A stretch of 64,000 nt of DNA from Siphonodentalium dalli (taxonomy: Eukaryota; Mollusca; Scaphopoda; Gadilida; Siphonodentaliidae): NCBI GenBank assembly GCA_032622095.1, contig CP136066.1, positions 143,499,559-143,563,558 on the forward strand, given 5' to 3'. Position 1 is the stretch's first letter; each line of letters begins with the position of its first letter. The notes under the pieces were generated by a model. That model had not been told where the DNA came from. It did not search any database and saw only the letters and a list, made by a program, of their open reading frames with translations. Both the position numbers and the translations under genes were made by a program. Positions 21,888 through 33,639 of the stretch are shown piece after piece.

Positions 21888-23066
21888 GCCAAATTCAAAT
21901 TTAATAATCAATTGTGCTTAAGTGTAATTATTGGTACTTAAGCGCAATCAATTATGATTAAGCACAATTCATGGTTATATGTAACTAAACACCCCTGGTG
22001 AATAAATAGGTTTATCCATAAATCTAATCCACTTGTTGCCAATATAATCCCTGAAACATCAAAGATTTGCGGGGGGGTTAATTATCGATATTGACTGTCG
22101 CAAAGTGTAGTCCTGATCACCGCTTCAATGTTAGATATTCCTACGTGCCAATATTGATGGCAGCTGACTTCCTAATCTCGTCCATGGCCCATCCAGCTCC
22201 GCTCACTATTCTGTTCCTTTCCATGACGTCACACTTATGCAGTGCATGCCGACGACGTTACGGAGTAGATGCATAGAGGTGTCGTCCAGTCTACTGACTT
22301 CCGTTACTAGCTGGTTGCTATATAAACAAAACACTGGTGTGTCGCTTTTGTTGAAATTTGACAGTCAGTACATTCGCCCTGAATGCATGTACTTTCAGAA
22401 ATCACAAAACACCACATTGTTATATCCGGGTTATATCCCATAAATATCATTGTCTCGATATCATTTGACCAAATTTCTTGACATGAAACTGTGACAGATA
22501 CGGTGTGAAATACACATCTCAATGAGTAAACAATTTTCCATTGTTTCAATTCAATTTAAAGTTAGCGGTAAAATAAAAACCGCAATTTCTAAGTGATAAA
22601 CATCTGAAAAAGACATCAGGTACATGTACATGCAAAAACTAATTGTTGTGCATATTTATTTCTATTCGAGGTGGCAATTTTTCATCTTAATCAGCATTTT
22701 TTTAACGATAAGAGTGATGCTAATCAATAGATGCCCTATCTGTGCTTAAGCACAATATGTGGTATTTGTGCTTAAGCGTAATTATTTGCATTTAGCGCAA
22801 ATAATTACTCTGTTGAGTATAAAAGGAGATGGTCCCATAATAAATGACAGGATTTAGGGTACAGTCCTCCTGACTGTACCCTAAATCCTGTCATTTATTA
22901 TGGGACCATCTCCTTTTATACTCAACAGAATGTATGCAACAAATGAATGAATTTGAACCATGGATGAGTGCAAAATACATCCATGTGCTCATAAATGGCT
23001 GGATTTAGTGTACAGTGTACAGTACCACTTTAAGCACAATTCATTATTAAATATGAAATTGGCCTC
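21888..23066. repeat. inverted-repeat element family I, second type
   Basis: Ends GGCCAAATTCAAATTTAATA and complement-like TATGAAATTGGCC. The same idea as the 35.8-kb copy, but the internal palindromes read CTTAAGCGCAATTA-type. A different fold-back element (22809-22929) is nested inside. In ALG13 intron 1. Confidence 0.65.
22809..22929. repeat. 121-bp near-perfect palindrome
   Basis: Arms of about 58 bp (TCTGTTGAGTATAAAAGGAG on one side) with a short loop at GTCCTCCTGAC. No mismatch seen in the arms by eye. Nested in the family I element. Confidence 0.9.
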
Positions 23067-23149
23067 CCATACAAATTTTTTTGAAAACGACATCTTGGAT
23101 TTTAATTTATATACATGTATATCTCTTAATGTTGACATCTAGTATTACT

Positions 23150-23250
23150 TAGAGATTTCAATTATCCACATTCCTAATTGCTCCATTGCCTGGAACACAT
23201 GAAATTATCCCCTCCCCAAGTTGAGCTACAGTATCATTGACACTTTCATC
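23150..23250. repeat. family J terminus next to ALG13 exon 2
   Basis: CCCCAAGTTGAGCTACAGTA then TCATTGACACTTTCAT, the same end as at 31568 and 34822. It stops about 15-20 bp before the ALG13 exon 2 acceptor. Confidence 0.8.
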
Positions 23251-23265
23251 TTTTTTATTTTGCAG

Positions 23266-23431
23266 TTGTTGAAGCTCTTGGGTTTCACAAAGTTGACCCT
23301 TCAAATTGGAAGAGGGTCATTTGAGCCTACATGCAAATGTGTAAGCAAAGAAATGGAGATTGAATGTTATCGTTACAAAGACTCACTACAGGATGACATA
23401 AAATCAGCAGATCTGGTTATCAGTCATGCAG
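23266..23431 (+). CDS. ALG13: ALG13 exon 2
   Basis: A 166-nt exon between acceptor TTTTGCAG|TTGTTG and donor GCAG|GTAACA, phase 0 in and phase 1 out, encoding residues 33-87. LGFTKLTLQIGRGSF is the family's second strand and loop (human LGYNRLILQIGRG), and YRYKDSLQDDIKSADLVISH aligns almost residue for residue with human YRYKDSLKEDIQKADLVISH. The final SHA begins the SHAGAG nucleotide-binding loop, which is split by the intron. The exon is squeezed between mobile DNA: a dispersed repeat ends about 20 bp before its acceptor and another element starts about 20 bp after its donor. Confidence 0.95.
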
Positions 23432-23450
23432 GTAACATGATACACAGGCA

Positions 23451-23872
23451 AGTCTGCAAATAGTTTGTCTGTCTTTTGCAGAATGAGGTCCCCAGAGGGT
23501 GAATCTCGAACGCCAGGCTAGCATCACAAAATTCACCCTCTGGGAACCTCATTCTGCTTAGGCCTCATCTTCTGGGAAGTATCTATAGTCTTAAATTAAG
23601 TTTTTAATTAACATTGTTTTATTTACTTTTTCCCTTCTGGGAAGTTTCTATATCCCCTAATTTGCAGAAGATAAAATGCATAATCGAGGTGACTAATGGG
23701 TGAACATCACCAACTTCAACTGGGGAAATTCAATCTGGTCCTAGGTCTCCCACAGAATGATGTTCCCAGAGGGTGAATTTGGTGATGCTAGCTTGCCGTG
23801 CTGGATAGAGTAACTAAATTCATCCTCTGGGGACCTCATTCTGCAATTGACAGACACACTATTTGCAGGCTT
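23451..23872. repeat. inverted-repeat element family F, copy 1
   Basis: About 420 bp; ends GTCTGCAAATAGTTTGTCTG and a matching CACACTATTTGCAGGCTT, then GCAGAATGAGGTCCC blocks inverted to each other at both ends and in the middle. Starts 20 bp after the ALG13 exon 2 donor. Confidence 0.75.
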
Positions 23873-23950
23873 GTACACAGAACTGTTTTCTTTGGGAAAT
23901 TTAGCTCATCGTACTCAAAACTTGAACTTGAGTCAAAACAAACACTACTA

Positions 23951-24162
23951 CAGTAATGCTCTAATTAATCAACTTCTTAACCACAGCGGAATTATGGGTA
24001 ACTTTTGAGGATTTAGTCGGAAATATGGCTTGTTGCCATTCTTCGGAAAGCTCTCGGGAGAGCTTTCCGATGAATGGCAACAAGCCATATTTCCGACTAA
24101 ATCCTGAAAAGTTACCCATAATTCCTCTGTGGTTAGGGAGTCGATTATTTAGAGCGTTACTG
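23951..24162. repeat. palindromic MITE family A (TA-flanked), copy 1
   Basis: 212 bp, two inverted arms of about 105 bp with ends CAGTAATGCTCTAATTAATC and complement, TA on each side as for Tc1/mariner-type targets. The centre is CTCTCGGGAGAG. Confidence 0.85.
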
Positions 24163-25838
24163 TAGTAGTACATTTCAAGTCAATCAGGGCACACATAGTT
24201 TTGAATTTCTAATTATATTATACTAGCTGAGGTGCCGACTTTAATTGGGCTATTGAGGGATTTCATTGTGATTGCCTCCATCTGGGCAGCATATACAGCA
24301 TCTGTACAAACTATTGTTCGATTGGTCCAGAAAAATGCCAATATGAGAGTATATGAGCGAGGTCGCACGTGAAATTGGACCTGCCCATATTGTTCCCGGG
24401 ATCAAATTTGAGTCGGATCGGTCTATCAGTTTTCGAGTCTATAACACACAGACAGACATACAGACAAACAGAAGTTCCAAAATATATAATAGACTAGCAG
24501 ATTAGCCCGCCACTGGCGGGATTGGTCCCATGGCTTTGGTCGATCCATTAATTTTTGTTTTTCAAGGTAACCCTGTTATTCGCTGCCACCGCTGATGCCC
24601 GAAATATCGCCCAAGGTCATTTGCGGGTACCCGTGTCAAGGTCATGTTGGGTGGACAAAATAACCAGACAAAAATATTTCCCATCCGGAGTTGACCATAC
24701 ATAACAAACTTCACATCGATGTCACCGCTGACTACCGAGATATCGCCCAAGGTCATTTGTGGGTACCCATGTCAAGGTCAACTCGGGCGGAAAAACTTAT
24801 CCGGCGAAAATCTCCCTCATCCCTTGGAACCCCCAAGTACGAAATTTCGTCTCGATATCCCCAGTTTCCGAGACGGTCAAATGCCGTATATATTTTCAGT
24901 AGATAAACGGTCTTTAATAGCGACGCCTCATAGACAAACGCTCATTAATTATCACGCGATTAACCCATCAATCCCCATTACGGTGGCAGTTGAAGGGTGA
25001 AGGAGTGGTCGCACAGGCTTGCGAATGGTCCGAGTGCACTGCCTGTGGGTTTTTACCCTTACAAGCAAGTTTGGGTTCAATCGGCCCAGCTGTTCTCGAG
25101 TCTATAGCACACATATATACGGAAGTCTCAAAATATATAGTAGACTAGCAGGTTAGCCCGCCACTGGCGGCAATCGTCAGAAACATGACAATTTTAATTT
25201 ACTGGCTTTTTTAATGAATTTTTTAATTTAATTTTTGTTTTTCAATGAGTGAATTTTTTTAAAATTAATTTTTTTAATTTAATTTTTTGTTTTTTAATGA
25301 GTTAATTGTGCCTTTTTAATTTTTTAATTTAATTTTTTGTTTTTCTATTTTACCCGATTTGACCTTGAATTGATCATTTAACCTTTCCATGACACTTCCC
25401 GTAGGTAGCAAGTTTGAGCTCAATCGGTTCGAGTCTATAAAGGACACACACATATATATCATTTGTGGGTACCCGTTTCAAGGTGAAGATCACCTCGGGC
25501 GGAAAAAGTGACCCGATCCCCGTTCCTAGGAAGCCCTAAGTACGTAAGAATCACACAACATGCTCATGTCTGGATACAGTCATGCTGACGTGCCCAGACG
25601 TAAGAATAACATTACACACATACGCTCTTTATCAACGACACTTTGGATACGAACGCTCTTTAACTATTAACGCGATTAACTCCACAGTGCCCTTTTTTGT
25701 GACTGAGAGTGGAGAACGGGTGCTGGGAGCTTCTCCAAAACGCCACGACGACCATTCCCGTGGGTTTTTACCCTTAGATGGGAAGTTTGGTCTCGATCGG
25801 TGCAGCCGTTTTCGATTCTATAAAGGATATACACACAT

Positions 25839-25869
<31 letters not shown>

Positions 25870-26279
25870 CGTAGTTCTCAAAATATATAGTAGACTAGCA
25901 GATTAGCCCGCCACTGGCGGCATTGGTCCCATGGCTTTGGTCGATCCATTAATTTTAGTTTTTCAAGGTAACCCTGTACAGGCATATATAACCTGATAAA
26001 AATATTCCCCGTCCCGAGTTGACCATACATAACAAATTTCACGTCGATGTCACCACTGAAGACCTAGATATCGCCCAAGGTAATTTGTGGGTACCCGTTT
26101 CAAGGTCAAGGTCACCCGAGGCGGACAAACTGACCCGACGAAAATCTCCCCCGTCCATTGGAAGCCCTAAGTACAAAATTAGATATCCCCAGTTTCCAAA
26201 AGCAAAAGATATCAGCTAGAATTTGTCAAATATGGACCCTGGTGCAAACACTCGCAGGGCCCTAAAATTTATTAACATA

Positions 26280-26815
26280 GGATTTCCCCATTAAAATTGA
26301 TTTATGTCGATAAAACTCTTTATTTAAAAAAAAATTTAAGCTGAGACTTTGTGTGTTTGCATGTAATACTTATATATATATATTCTTAAAATGACAGAGT
26401 CCAACACGTAATTATGTTTTAGATGGAAGAAATTAAAAATTTTCGATGCTAAATTTTAACACAGGATTTCCCATTCAAATCGATTTATGTCGATAAAACT
26501 CTTATTTTTCAATATTTTAAGTTGAGACTTCGTGTGTCTGCGTGTAATACTTATATATTCTTAAAATGACACAGTACAACACGTAATTATGTTTTAGATG
26601 GAAGAAATTAAATTTTTTCGATGCCAAATTTTAACATAGGATTTCCCATTAAAATCGATTTTTGTCGATAAAACTCTTATTTTTCAAAATTTTAAGCTGA
26701 GACTTGGTGTGTCTGTGTGTAATACTTACATATTCTTAAAATGACAGAGTCCGACACGTAATTATGTTTTTGATGAAAGAAATTTAATTTTTTCGATGCT
26801 AAATTTCGAGCGATA
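26280..26815. repeat. three tandem copies of a ~175-bp unit inside family K
   Basis: Each copy holds GATTTATGTCGATAAAACTC (or TTTTGTCG variant), GAGACTTNGTGTGTCTGCGT-like sequence and ACACGTAATTATGTTTT. Copies are about 90% alike by eye. Confidence 0.8.
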
Positions 26816-27234
26816 ATGTTGCGTTGAATTGTAAACAAACACTCTTCTATAGCGACGCGTCATATACAAACGCTCATTAAATTATCACGTGATTAACCCC
26901 CGCAGTGCCGTTTTTTGTGATTGGGAGTGGAGAATGAGTGCTCAGAGCTTCTCCAAAATGCCGCGACGACGATTCCCGTTGGTTTTTACCCTTAGATGGG
27001 AAGTTTTAGCTCAATCGAGCCAGCCGTTTTCGATTCTATAGAGGACAAATATACACATATATATACACTTATATTTACGTAGTTCTCAAAATATATAGGA
27101 GACTAGCAGGTTAGCCCGCCACTGGCATGGTTGGTCAGAAACATGACATTTTTATTTTGTTATTTTTTATAATTTAATTGTTTGTTTTTATTTTTAAATT
27201 TTTTTAAATTTTTTGTTTCTGCCTGATAAATTTA

Positions 27235-27670
27235 CCCGATGAAATCCCCCCCTTCCTAGGAACGACAGACAATGCATTCTTTGTTTTTCTTTTTTTTTTA
27301 ACCTGCCCTTTACCCGATGAAATCCCCCCTTCCTAGGAACGACAGACAACGCATTCTTTGTTTTTTCTTTTTTTTTAACCTGCCCGTACCCGTCCTTAAT
27401 GTCATGAAATCTCTCTGCATAATATTTGGAGCGATAACATTGCATTGCATTGAAAACAAACGCTTCCCGTCGTGAAATCTCTCTACAATAACATTGCATT
27501 GAATTGAAAACAAACGCTTTCCGTTGTGAAATCTCTCTGCATAATATTTCGAGTCTGCCGTACCCGTCCTAATGTCGTGAAATCTCTCTGCATAATATAT
27601 CGAGCGATAACATTGCATTGAATTGAAAACAAACGCTTTCCGTCGTGAAATCTCTCTGCATAATATTTCG
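27235..27670. repeat. two short tandem arrays inside family K
   Basis: 27235-27385 is two copies of an ~75-bp unit with CCCCTTCCTAGGAACGACAG. 27405-27670 is about four copies of an ~60-75-bp unit with GTGAAATCTCTCTGCATAAT and GCATTGAATTGAAAACAAAC. Confidence 0.8.
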
Positions 27671-28261
27671 AGCGACAGGCTACAATCAGACTCCCGTCAT
27701 ACAGATAAGTAGATAGCGAAAACAAGGCTCTTTATATAGACACTGCGGAAAACGAACGCTCTTTATATATCAACGCTATTAACCCCGAGGTGCCGATTGC
27801 GGTGATCCTGATGATTGGGAAGGGAGAAACGGTGCTCTGAGCTTCTCCAAAACGTGACCACGGCGGTGTCCGTGGGATTTTACACTTATATAGGAAGTTT
27901 GAGCTCAATCCGCTCAGCCGTTTTAGATTCAATGAAGTACCCACACACACACATATATATATACGGAAGTCTCAAAATATACAGTATAGATTACATATAT
28001 TCTATGACATATTATAGGAAAGAAGAAATTCTAAGATATAGATATATCAAAGCTACAGGTGGTCAAACAAAATATTTATGTTTTTCTTTGTTACTTTCTT
28101 TACTAAATGGATTCTCCCACTCAGTAATAAAAGTATACATTGGAACGGTCTATTATTCATTTGGAGGGGTGTTCAGACAATAAAAGCAGATGACAGACAG
28201 AAAACAGACATACAAGAGCGGAATGATTCCTATTCATTTGTGGGATATGTTTTTTTTATCC

Positions 28262-28397
28262 CTTCTCCCATAGGGAGCATCGCATAGATAAGAGAGTACA
28301 TTGGCCTAACAATATAAATTACCTTGACCTTGCAAGCCAGTGCATTCTCTTTTATTTTCGAGGTACCCTATGTGAGACTCGCATATGTAAGAGAGTG
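28262..28397. repeat. MITE family B, truncated copy 2
   Basis: Internal part only: CCCATAGGGAGCATCGCAT, the AAGAGAGTACATTGGCC block and the TGCAAGCCAGTGCATTCTCT block. Both ends are lost and a family J fragment follows directly. Confidence 0.7.
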
Positions 28398-28597
28398 GCC
28401 ATCTTGGATTTCAAAATCAATCCATTATCACAGGCTACAGGCCTGAGTGTTCATCTGATCATCATGAAATTTGTCGTTGATGTTAATATTGACATGTAGA
28501 TTGGAACGAGTCATTTTGGGATCATTTGGCAATAAAACATGGCTGTCAGCAGCCATCTTTGATTTTACTCTTTGCATGACTAAATCCTTTGGCAAGG
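28398..28597. repeat. family J unit, inverted
   Basis: One reversed unit (GCAGCCATCTTTGATTTTAC, ATGACTAAATCCTTTGGCA) between a family B fragment and family L copy 1. Confidence 0.7.
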
Positions 28598-29253
28598 GTG
28601 ACACTCCACAGTTTCGAATGATAAGTAGGGGTAAATTTCTTAGAATAGAGTACCAGTGTTTTCTGTCACCATGGGTGTGGCATGTTTATTGAGAGAAAGT
28701 TAGTTATGAATTTGTGGATTTTTATAGGATGTCTTTGAAAAATATTGTTTCAGGTGACCTTGACACCACCAGTATCAAGTAGTAGCGATTTCTGTGAAAC
28801 AGTGGCTCCAGACACCAGCGTGACTTTTTAGCACCTAAAATTTGTCATATGCATGAAAAATATTTTTTTTATAAATCACAGTGGTGAGAAGTTTGATTTT
28901 TTTTTATATTATTGTGAGGAAACAGTGTTCTTCCAGACAACATAGGCGGCTATACTCCGAAAAATCTATTATTTTGTGTCCCACGGGCCTGAAAATCTCT
29001 TATTTTGGCCATTTTTGCATAAAAATTTAATTTTTCAGCCACACAATCAAGGGGCATAACTCTTACTACCCCCATTAAAATGACAATTCTGTATCAAAAT
29101 CTTTAAGACTAGTATGTGCTCAACCCAGGCATATATATATATTGTATATCATGTGTTGTGGGTTCACATTTCAGTTATTTTTCAATGAATTGATGCCCCC
29201 CTTATTTTTTGCACCAATCCCTGCAGAAACTGTGGAGTGTCACCTTCAAGACC
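28598..29253. repeat. inverted-repeat element family L, copy 1
   Basis: About 655 bp, ends GGTGACACTCCACAGTTTC and GAAACTGTGGAGTGTCACC (19 bp perfect). Inserted in or next to a family J unit. No ORF. Confidence 0.8.
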
Positions 29254-29677
29254 AGCAAATAGCACCATTATCATCTGTCAACTTGACTATATTGTCACTG
29301 AAGATAATTTTTTGGCAAATCTGCTCAGTTAGAAGGAACATTTTATGTTAAATACACCATTCTTCTATGGATATTCCAATACAGGTGGCCCTTAGTCATA
29401 TAAATTGGTGGGGATATGGAGTCTTGGAGCAGTGTGGGGGGGGGGGTGGTGGTGGTTCACGTATATGGTTATTGATGATATTTCAGATGATAGGTACTTC
29501 TTCATAACATCATGCTCCTTGAATCTTAGCTGAAAAGGCTGACATTGACATTACACAGTACAATACAAGATTAGGTATTCAGTCATTCTCATTCACAAGT
29601 GTGAAATATAATGACTCAGGTTTCCCTGGTCATATTTCACTTGACAACATATTGTTCATGTGATGTCATAACCTTAA

Positions 29678-30011
29678 CCCTTTGGTGAGTAGAACGACAT
29701 ATATGTCGTCTATCGGTTGAGGAGTAGAACGACATATATGTCGTTTCAGGAAGTGTTATTTTATGTAGACATAACTTCAATAAATCATCTGATTTATAAA
29801 TGATTTGTATAGGAGTTATTTTGATTAATATAATGTCCCAAATGTATAAGTGCAATCGATTATGATAACACACATTAACAAAAAATGCAACTAAATTAAA
29901 ATGAATTATTGGACCATTTTTATCGAACTTGGTTATAATTATTTCTATGACGTTGATGTTAAATTTACTCATGACGTCATGTGTATGACGTTACAGATAC
30001 TCTCCAAAGGG
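29678..30011. repeat. TTAA-flanked element (family D)
   Basis: 334 bp, ends CCCTTTGGTGAGTAG and a matching CCAAAGGG, TTAA on both flanks. Contains two copies of the palindrome ACGACATATATGTCGT close to the left end. No ORF. Confidence 0.75.
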
Positions 30012-30403
30012 TTAAGCTAAATAAGACTTGGAATTTTTTAACCCATGGTTTTGGGAGAGTATTAAGTTAGTAGTTGCATGAAATATTATGTTGTATTTGA
30101 TATCTGAGGAAATTATGCATTTCAAAATATATTTTATGCAACATTTTAGCATTTCAGACCTTTTTGAATCTATAGATGATGGTTGAACATATCTATTTTG
30201 TCGCTACGTCAACCATAACGTCATTGGGTTCTGAAAGACCCAAAATGGGTGAAATCATGGGGGTGCATGCAAAACCCGACCCAATCTTGCTGCCTGTGAT
30301 AGCAATAATGCATGGGGTGTAATATATCATTTTAAGCCTATAATGCAGAGAATATGAAGGTGTGGTCCCTATCAAAGATTAATGAAATTACATTTCCCTT
30401 AAG

Positions 30404-30985
30404 ATGACACTACACAGTTTCAAATGATCAGTAGGGGTAAATTTCTTAGAATAGAGTACCAGTGTTTTCTGTCACCATGGGTGTGGCATGTTTATTGAGA
30501 GAAAGTTAGTTATGAATTTGTGGATTTTTAGAGGATGTCTTTGAGTTTTGAAAAATATTGTTTCAGGTGACCTTGACCCCACCAGTATCAAGTAGCGATT
30601 TCTGCGAAACAGTGGCTCTAGACACCAGCGTGACTTTTTAGGTCCTAAAAATATCTTTTTAGAAATCACAGTGGTGAAAAGTTTGAATTTTTTTTATATT
30701 ATTGTGAGGAAACAGTGTTCTTCCAGACAACATAGGCGGCTATACTCCGAAAAATCTCTTATTTTGGCCATTTTTGCATAAAAATTTCATTTTTCAGCCA
30801 CAATCAAGGGGCATAACTCTTGCTACCCCCATTAAAATGACAATTCTGTATCAAAATCTTTAAGACTAGTATGAGCTCAACCCAGGCATATATACATTAC
30901 ATATGTGTTGTGGGTTCACATTTCCATGAATTGATGCCCCCCTTATTTTTGCACCAATCCCTGCAGAAACTGTCGAGTGTCACCA
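30404..30985. repeat. inverted-repeat element family L, copy 2
   Basis: About 580 bp, same orientation and order as copy 1, with ends mutated (GATGACACTACACAGTTTC, GAAACTGTCGAGTGTCACC) and several internal deletions. Confidence 0.8.
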
Positions 30986-31600
30986 AGGGCTATAGGTCGT
31001 ACCTTTGGTCGGGTCATCATGAAATTTGTATTGGATGTTATCATTGACACGTAGATGGGAACGAGACATTTGGGGTCGTTGGGCCATAAAACATGGCCTC
31101 TGGCAGCCATCTTGAATTTTACTCTTTGCATGACTAAATCCTTTGGCACAGGGTACAGGTCATAACTTTGGTCGAATCATCATTCAATTTGTCATAGCTG
31201 TTGACATTGACATCATCAATGACATGTAGATGGGAAGGAGTCATTTTGGGGTCATTCAGCCATAAAACATGGCTGTCGGCAGCCATCTTGGATTCTACTC
31301 CTTGTATGACTAAATCCTTTGGCACACTACAGTCCACTTCCCTCATCCGATCATCACCAAACTTCATATTGATCTTGATATTGATCTACTAGATGGGAGC
31401 TATCAACTATTTTGAATTTCATTGGAAAACATAGCCGCCAGTAGCCATCTTGGATTTTACTTTATAAATATCTCTTCATGTTGATAATCTAGTATTACTT
31501 AGACATTTCAACTTTCCGCATTCCTAATCATTCCATTGACTGTAACACATGAAATTATTCCCTTTCCAAGTTGAGCTACAGTGTCATTGAAACTTTCATT
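30986..31600. repeat. family J array, inverted
   Basis: Three reversed units, ending in CCAAGTTGAGCTACAGTGTC. In ALG13 intron 2. Confidence 0.8.
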
Positions 31601-31807
31601 ATATTTACACTCACCCATGCATTCGCATTACGAACATGAATGCAGGACGTTGGTTGGTCGAAATTACATCCCATGATGTCTTTCGCTGACCCCCAACTTG
31701 CATCCATTTTATTGTAGATGCAACTTGCATTAAGTCACGAGAATAATGTTGGAAATGGGCGCTTAATGCTCTTCTATTCTGCCAGTTGACTCGGTTAAGT
31801 GTAAATA

Positions 31808-32993
31808 CAGTGAAACCTCTCTAAACCGAACACCCTTCAGATCGGCCCTTCTGTTCGGTTTAGAGAGGTGTTCAGTTTACAGAAAATCGCAAAACCATCG
31901 GAATATATTGCCGCCGTCAGTAAGAGTTATCGAGACCCGAAAACCTCATTACTGATTACTTAAACTTTATTCAATAAACTACAAAATAAAACATAAATTG
32001 CAATAGATAAACATGCTATAATAAGAAATAAATACACGTTTAGACAAACCAGGTAACACGGAAACGATACCTTTTACGGTGATTCACGGTTTTTGAAAAT
32101 GTTGTTGACTGTAGATTTCAACTCTGAGCTATCGTTTTCCCCGACGGCTCATTAATTGTGATAAGTTGATTTAATAAAACTGTGATGGTAACAATAAACC
32201 ACCGTCCTGTACTTTTCGCGAAATAGTGTTTAGTTTGGACAATTGTTGTAAAAACAAAGAGTCCATTCCAGCACAATAGCTGATGTAAAAACAACGTGTC
32301 ACTGCTCTAATTACCTGTGAAGTCACCATTGTTCAATCAGTGTGTGATATAAGCAAACATGTATCTATCTGTATCTGCATGTATCTGAAGGTGGTGCAGT
32401 GCAGTAATCAATTCTGGTTTAGGCACATCTGATTAGACACCTGTTGTTTTAATCCGTTTCAAAGCTTTGCCGATACAAAAAACGCTAATTAAATTGGTAC
32501 GCTTATTCAATAGTACGAAAGTACATTACCGGTGTGCACACGCGTTCATCTGGTATCGCTTTCATAATTTGTTTAGAATAAGATTAAATATAAATACGGC
32601 AGTATCTTTTTATTCTCTGGCATTATATTCATTTTAATTTGCAAATAAATGTGATTAATGTACTTCGTCCGTTTGTAACTAACTGTTGTCACTGACGGCG
32701 ATCGAGGTCACGCACAGGTCAACTCAAAAGTGGAAATGTTCACATCATTACCTTTTAACTGATTGCGTTCGGTCTCTTCCATCGCTTTAAGCGTTCGGAT
32801 TTTGGAGGTAAACATTAGTGTATTTGTTCACTTACGGACTACTAAAGCTGTCCGGTATTCGAAGTACAGAGGTTTCGGATTACAGAGGTAATAATTAGTG
32901 ACAATGCACTTGGGTAAATTCGGGACCGAACAATTCGTTCGGAATTGAGAGGGGTTCGGATTGTAGAGGGTCCGGTTTGGAGAGGTTTCACTG
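31808..32993. mobile_element. pogo/Tigger-like non-autonomous element (TA-flanked)
   Basis: 1,186 bp, ends CAGTGAAACCTCTCTAAACC and GGTTTGGAGAGGTTTCACTG, TA on each side. CAGTG-AACCTC ends are typical of the pogo/Tigger branch of Tc1/mariner. No transposase ORF; further end-like stretches (AGAGGTTTCGGATTACAGAG) lie inside near 32870, suggesting rearranged ends. Ends 137 bp before ALG13 exon 3. Confidence 0.75.
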
Positions 32994-33130
32994 TATAAGT
33001 ATTAAATGGATGTAGATTTTGTTGCGTTCCATAGAGTATGGGTGCAAGTTGGTCTGACATTTTTATGTGTGAAACGCTTTTGTGAGTAGTCCAATAAAAC
33101 CACCTTTAATATTGTTGCTTTATAATACAG

Positions 33131-33269
33131 GAGCAGGGTGCATACTTGAAACATTGGAGTCCAACAGACCGCTGCTGGTGGTAGTGAATGAAGAATTAAT
33201 GGGTAATCACCAACTCGAGCTGGCACATCAACTGCACAGAGAGAATCACCTCTATTACTGTAAATGCAG
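33131..33269 (+). CDS. ALG13: ALG13 exon 3
   Basis: A 139-nt exon between acceptor TAATACAG|GAGCAG and donor TGCAG|GTAAGC, phase 1 in and phase 2 out. It completes the HAGAG loop (residues 86-90), continues CILETLES, and then reads [20 protein letters not shown] followed by [12 protein letters not shown]. This is the UDP-GlcNAc-binding C-terminal half typical of GT28-type transferases (human: LVVVINEKLMNNHQLELAKQ). The residue after HAGAG is Cys here where human has Ser. A pogo-like element ends 137 bp upstream and a palindromic MITE begins 131 bp downstream. Confidence 0.95.
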
Positions 33270-33400
33270 GTAAGCTCTTAGATCATGAATCTCTACTCTG
33301 GCTATGCCTGCAGCGATTATATTCCACCAGTTAAAAACCTGGAAAGTTTTGCAGTTCTGATGGGGAACTTGATAACATATGAAAAAATAATGCAGGTATA

Positions 33401-33565
33401 CAGTAATTCCCTAAATAATCGACTCCTTAACCACAGCAGAATTATGAGTAATTTTTCAGGATTTAGGCGGAAATATGGCTTGTTGCCATTCATCGGAAAG
33501 CTCTCACTGAAAAGTTACCCATAATTCTGCTATGGTTAAGGAGTCAATTATTTAGGGCATTACTG
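33401..33565. repeat. palindromic MITE family A, copy 2 (centre deleted)
   Basis: Left arm intact through GGAAAGCTCTC; the right arm lacks its inner half. 131 bp after ALG13 exon 3. Confidence 0.85.
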
Positions 33566-33639
33566 TATACATGTATTTCTTGGTTGATATCTGTTCCTTA
33601 ATGCTGAGTTCAAGTCTGAGCTATTGCCATGTGTTGGCG

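Larger units (their letters stand above)
24225..27985. repeat. mosaic repeat block (family K), in ALG13 intron 2
   Basis: Four consecutive units, each opening at TAGACTAGCAG(A/G)TTAGCCC then GCCACTGGC (about 24488, 25143, 25893, 27097) and containing TTGTGGGTACCCGT, GAGCTTCTCCAAAACG and a closing TATATAGTAGACTAGCAG. Internal sub-arrays are listed separately. No ORF of note; class unknown. Confidence 0.75.

Noticed and set aside
25420-25440. A tRNA B-box-like GGTTCGAGTC
   Set aside because: No A-box, no cloverleaf arms and no acceptor stem around it; it is part of the family K unit.
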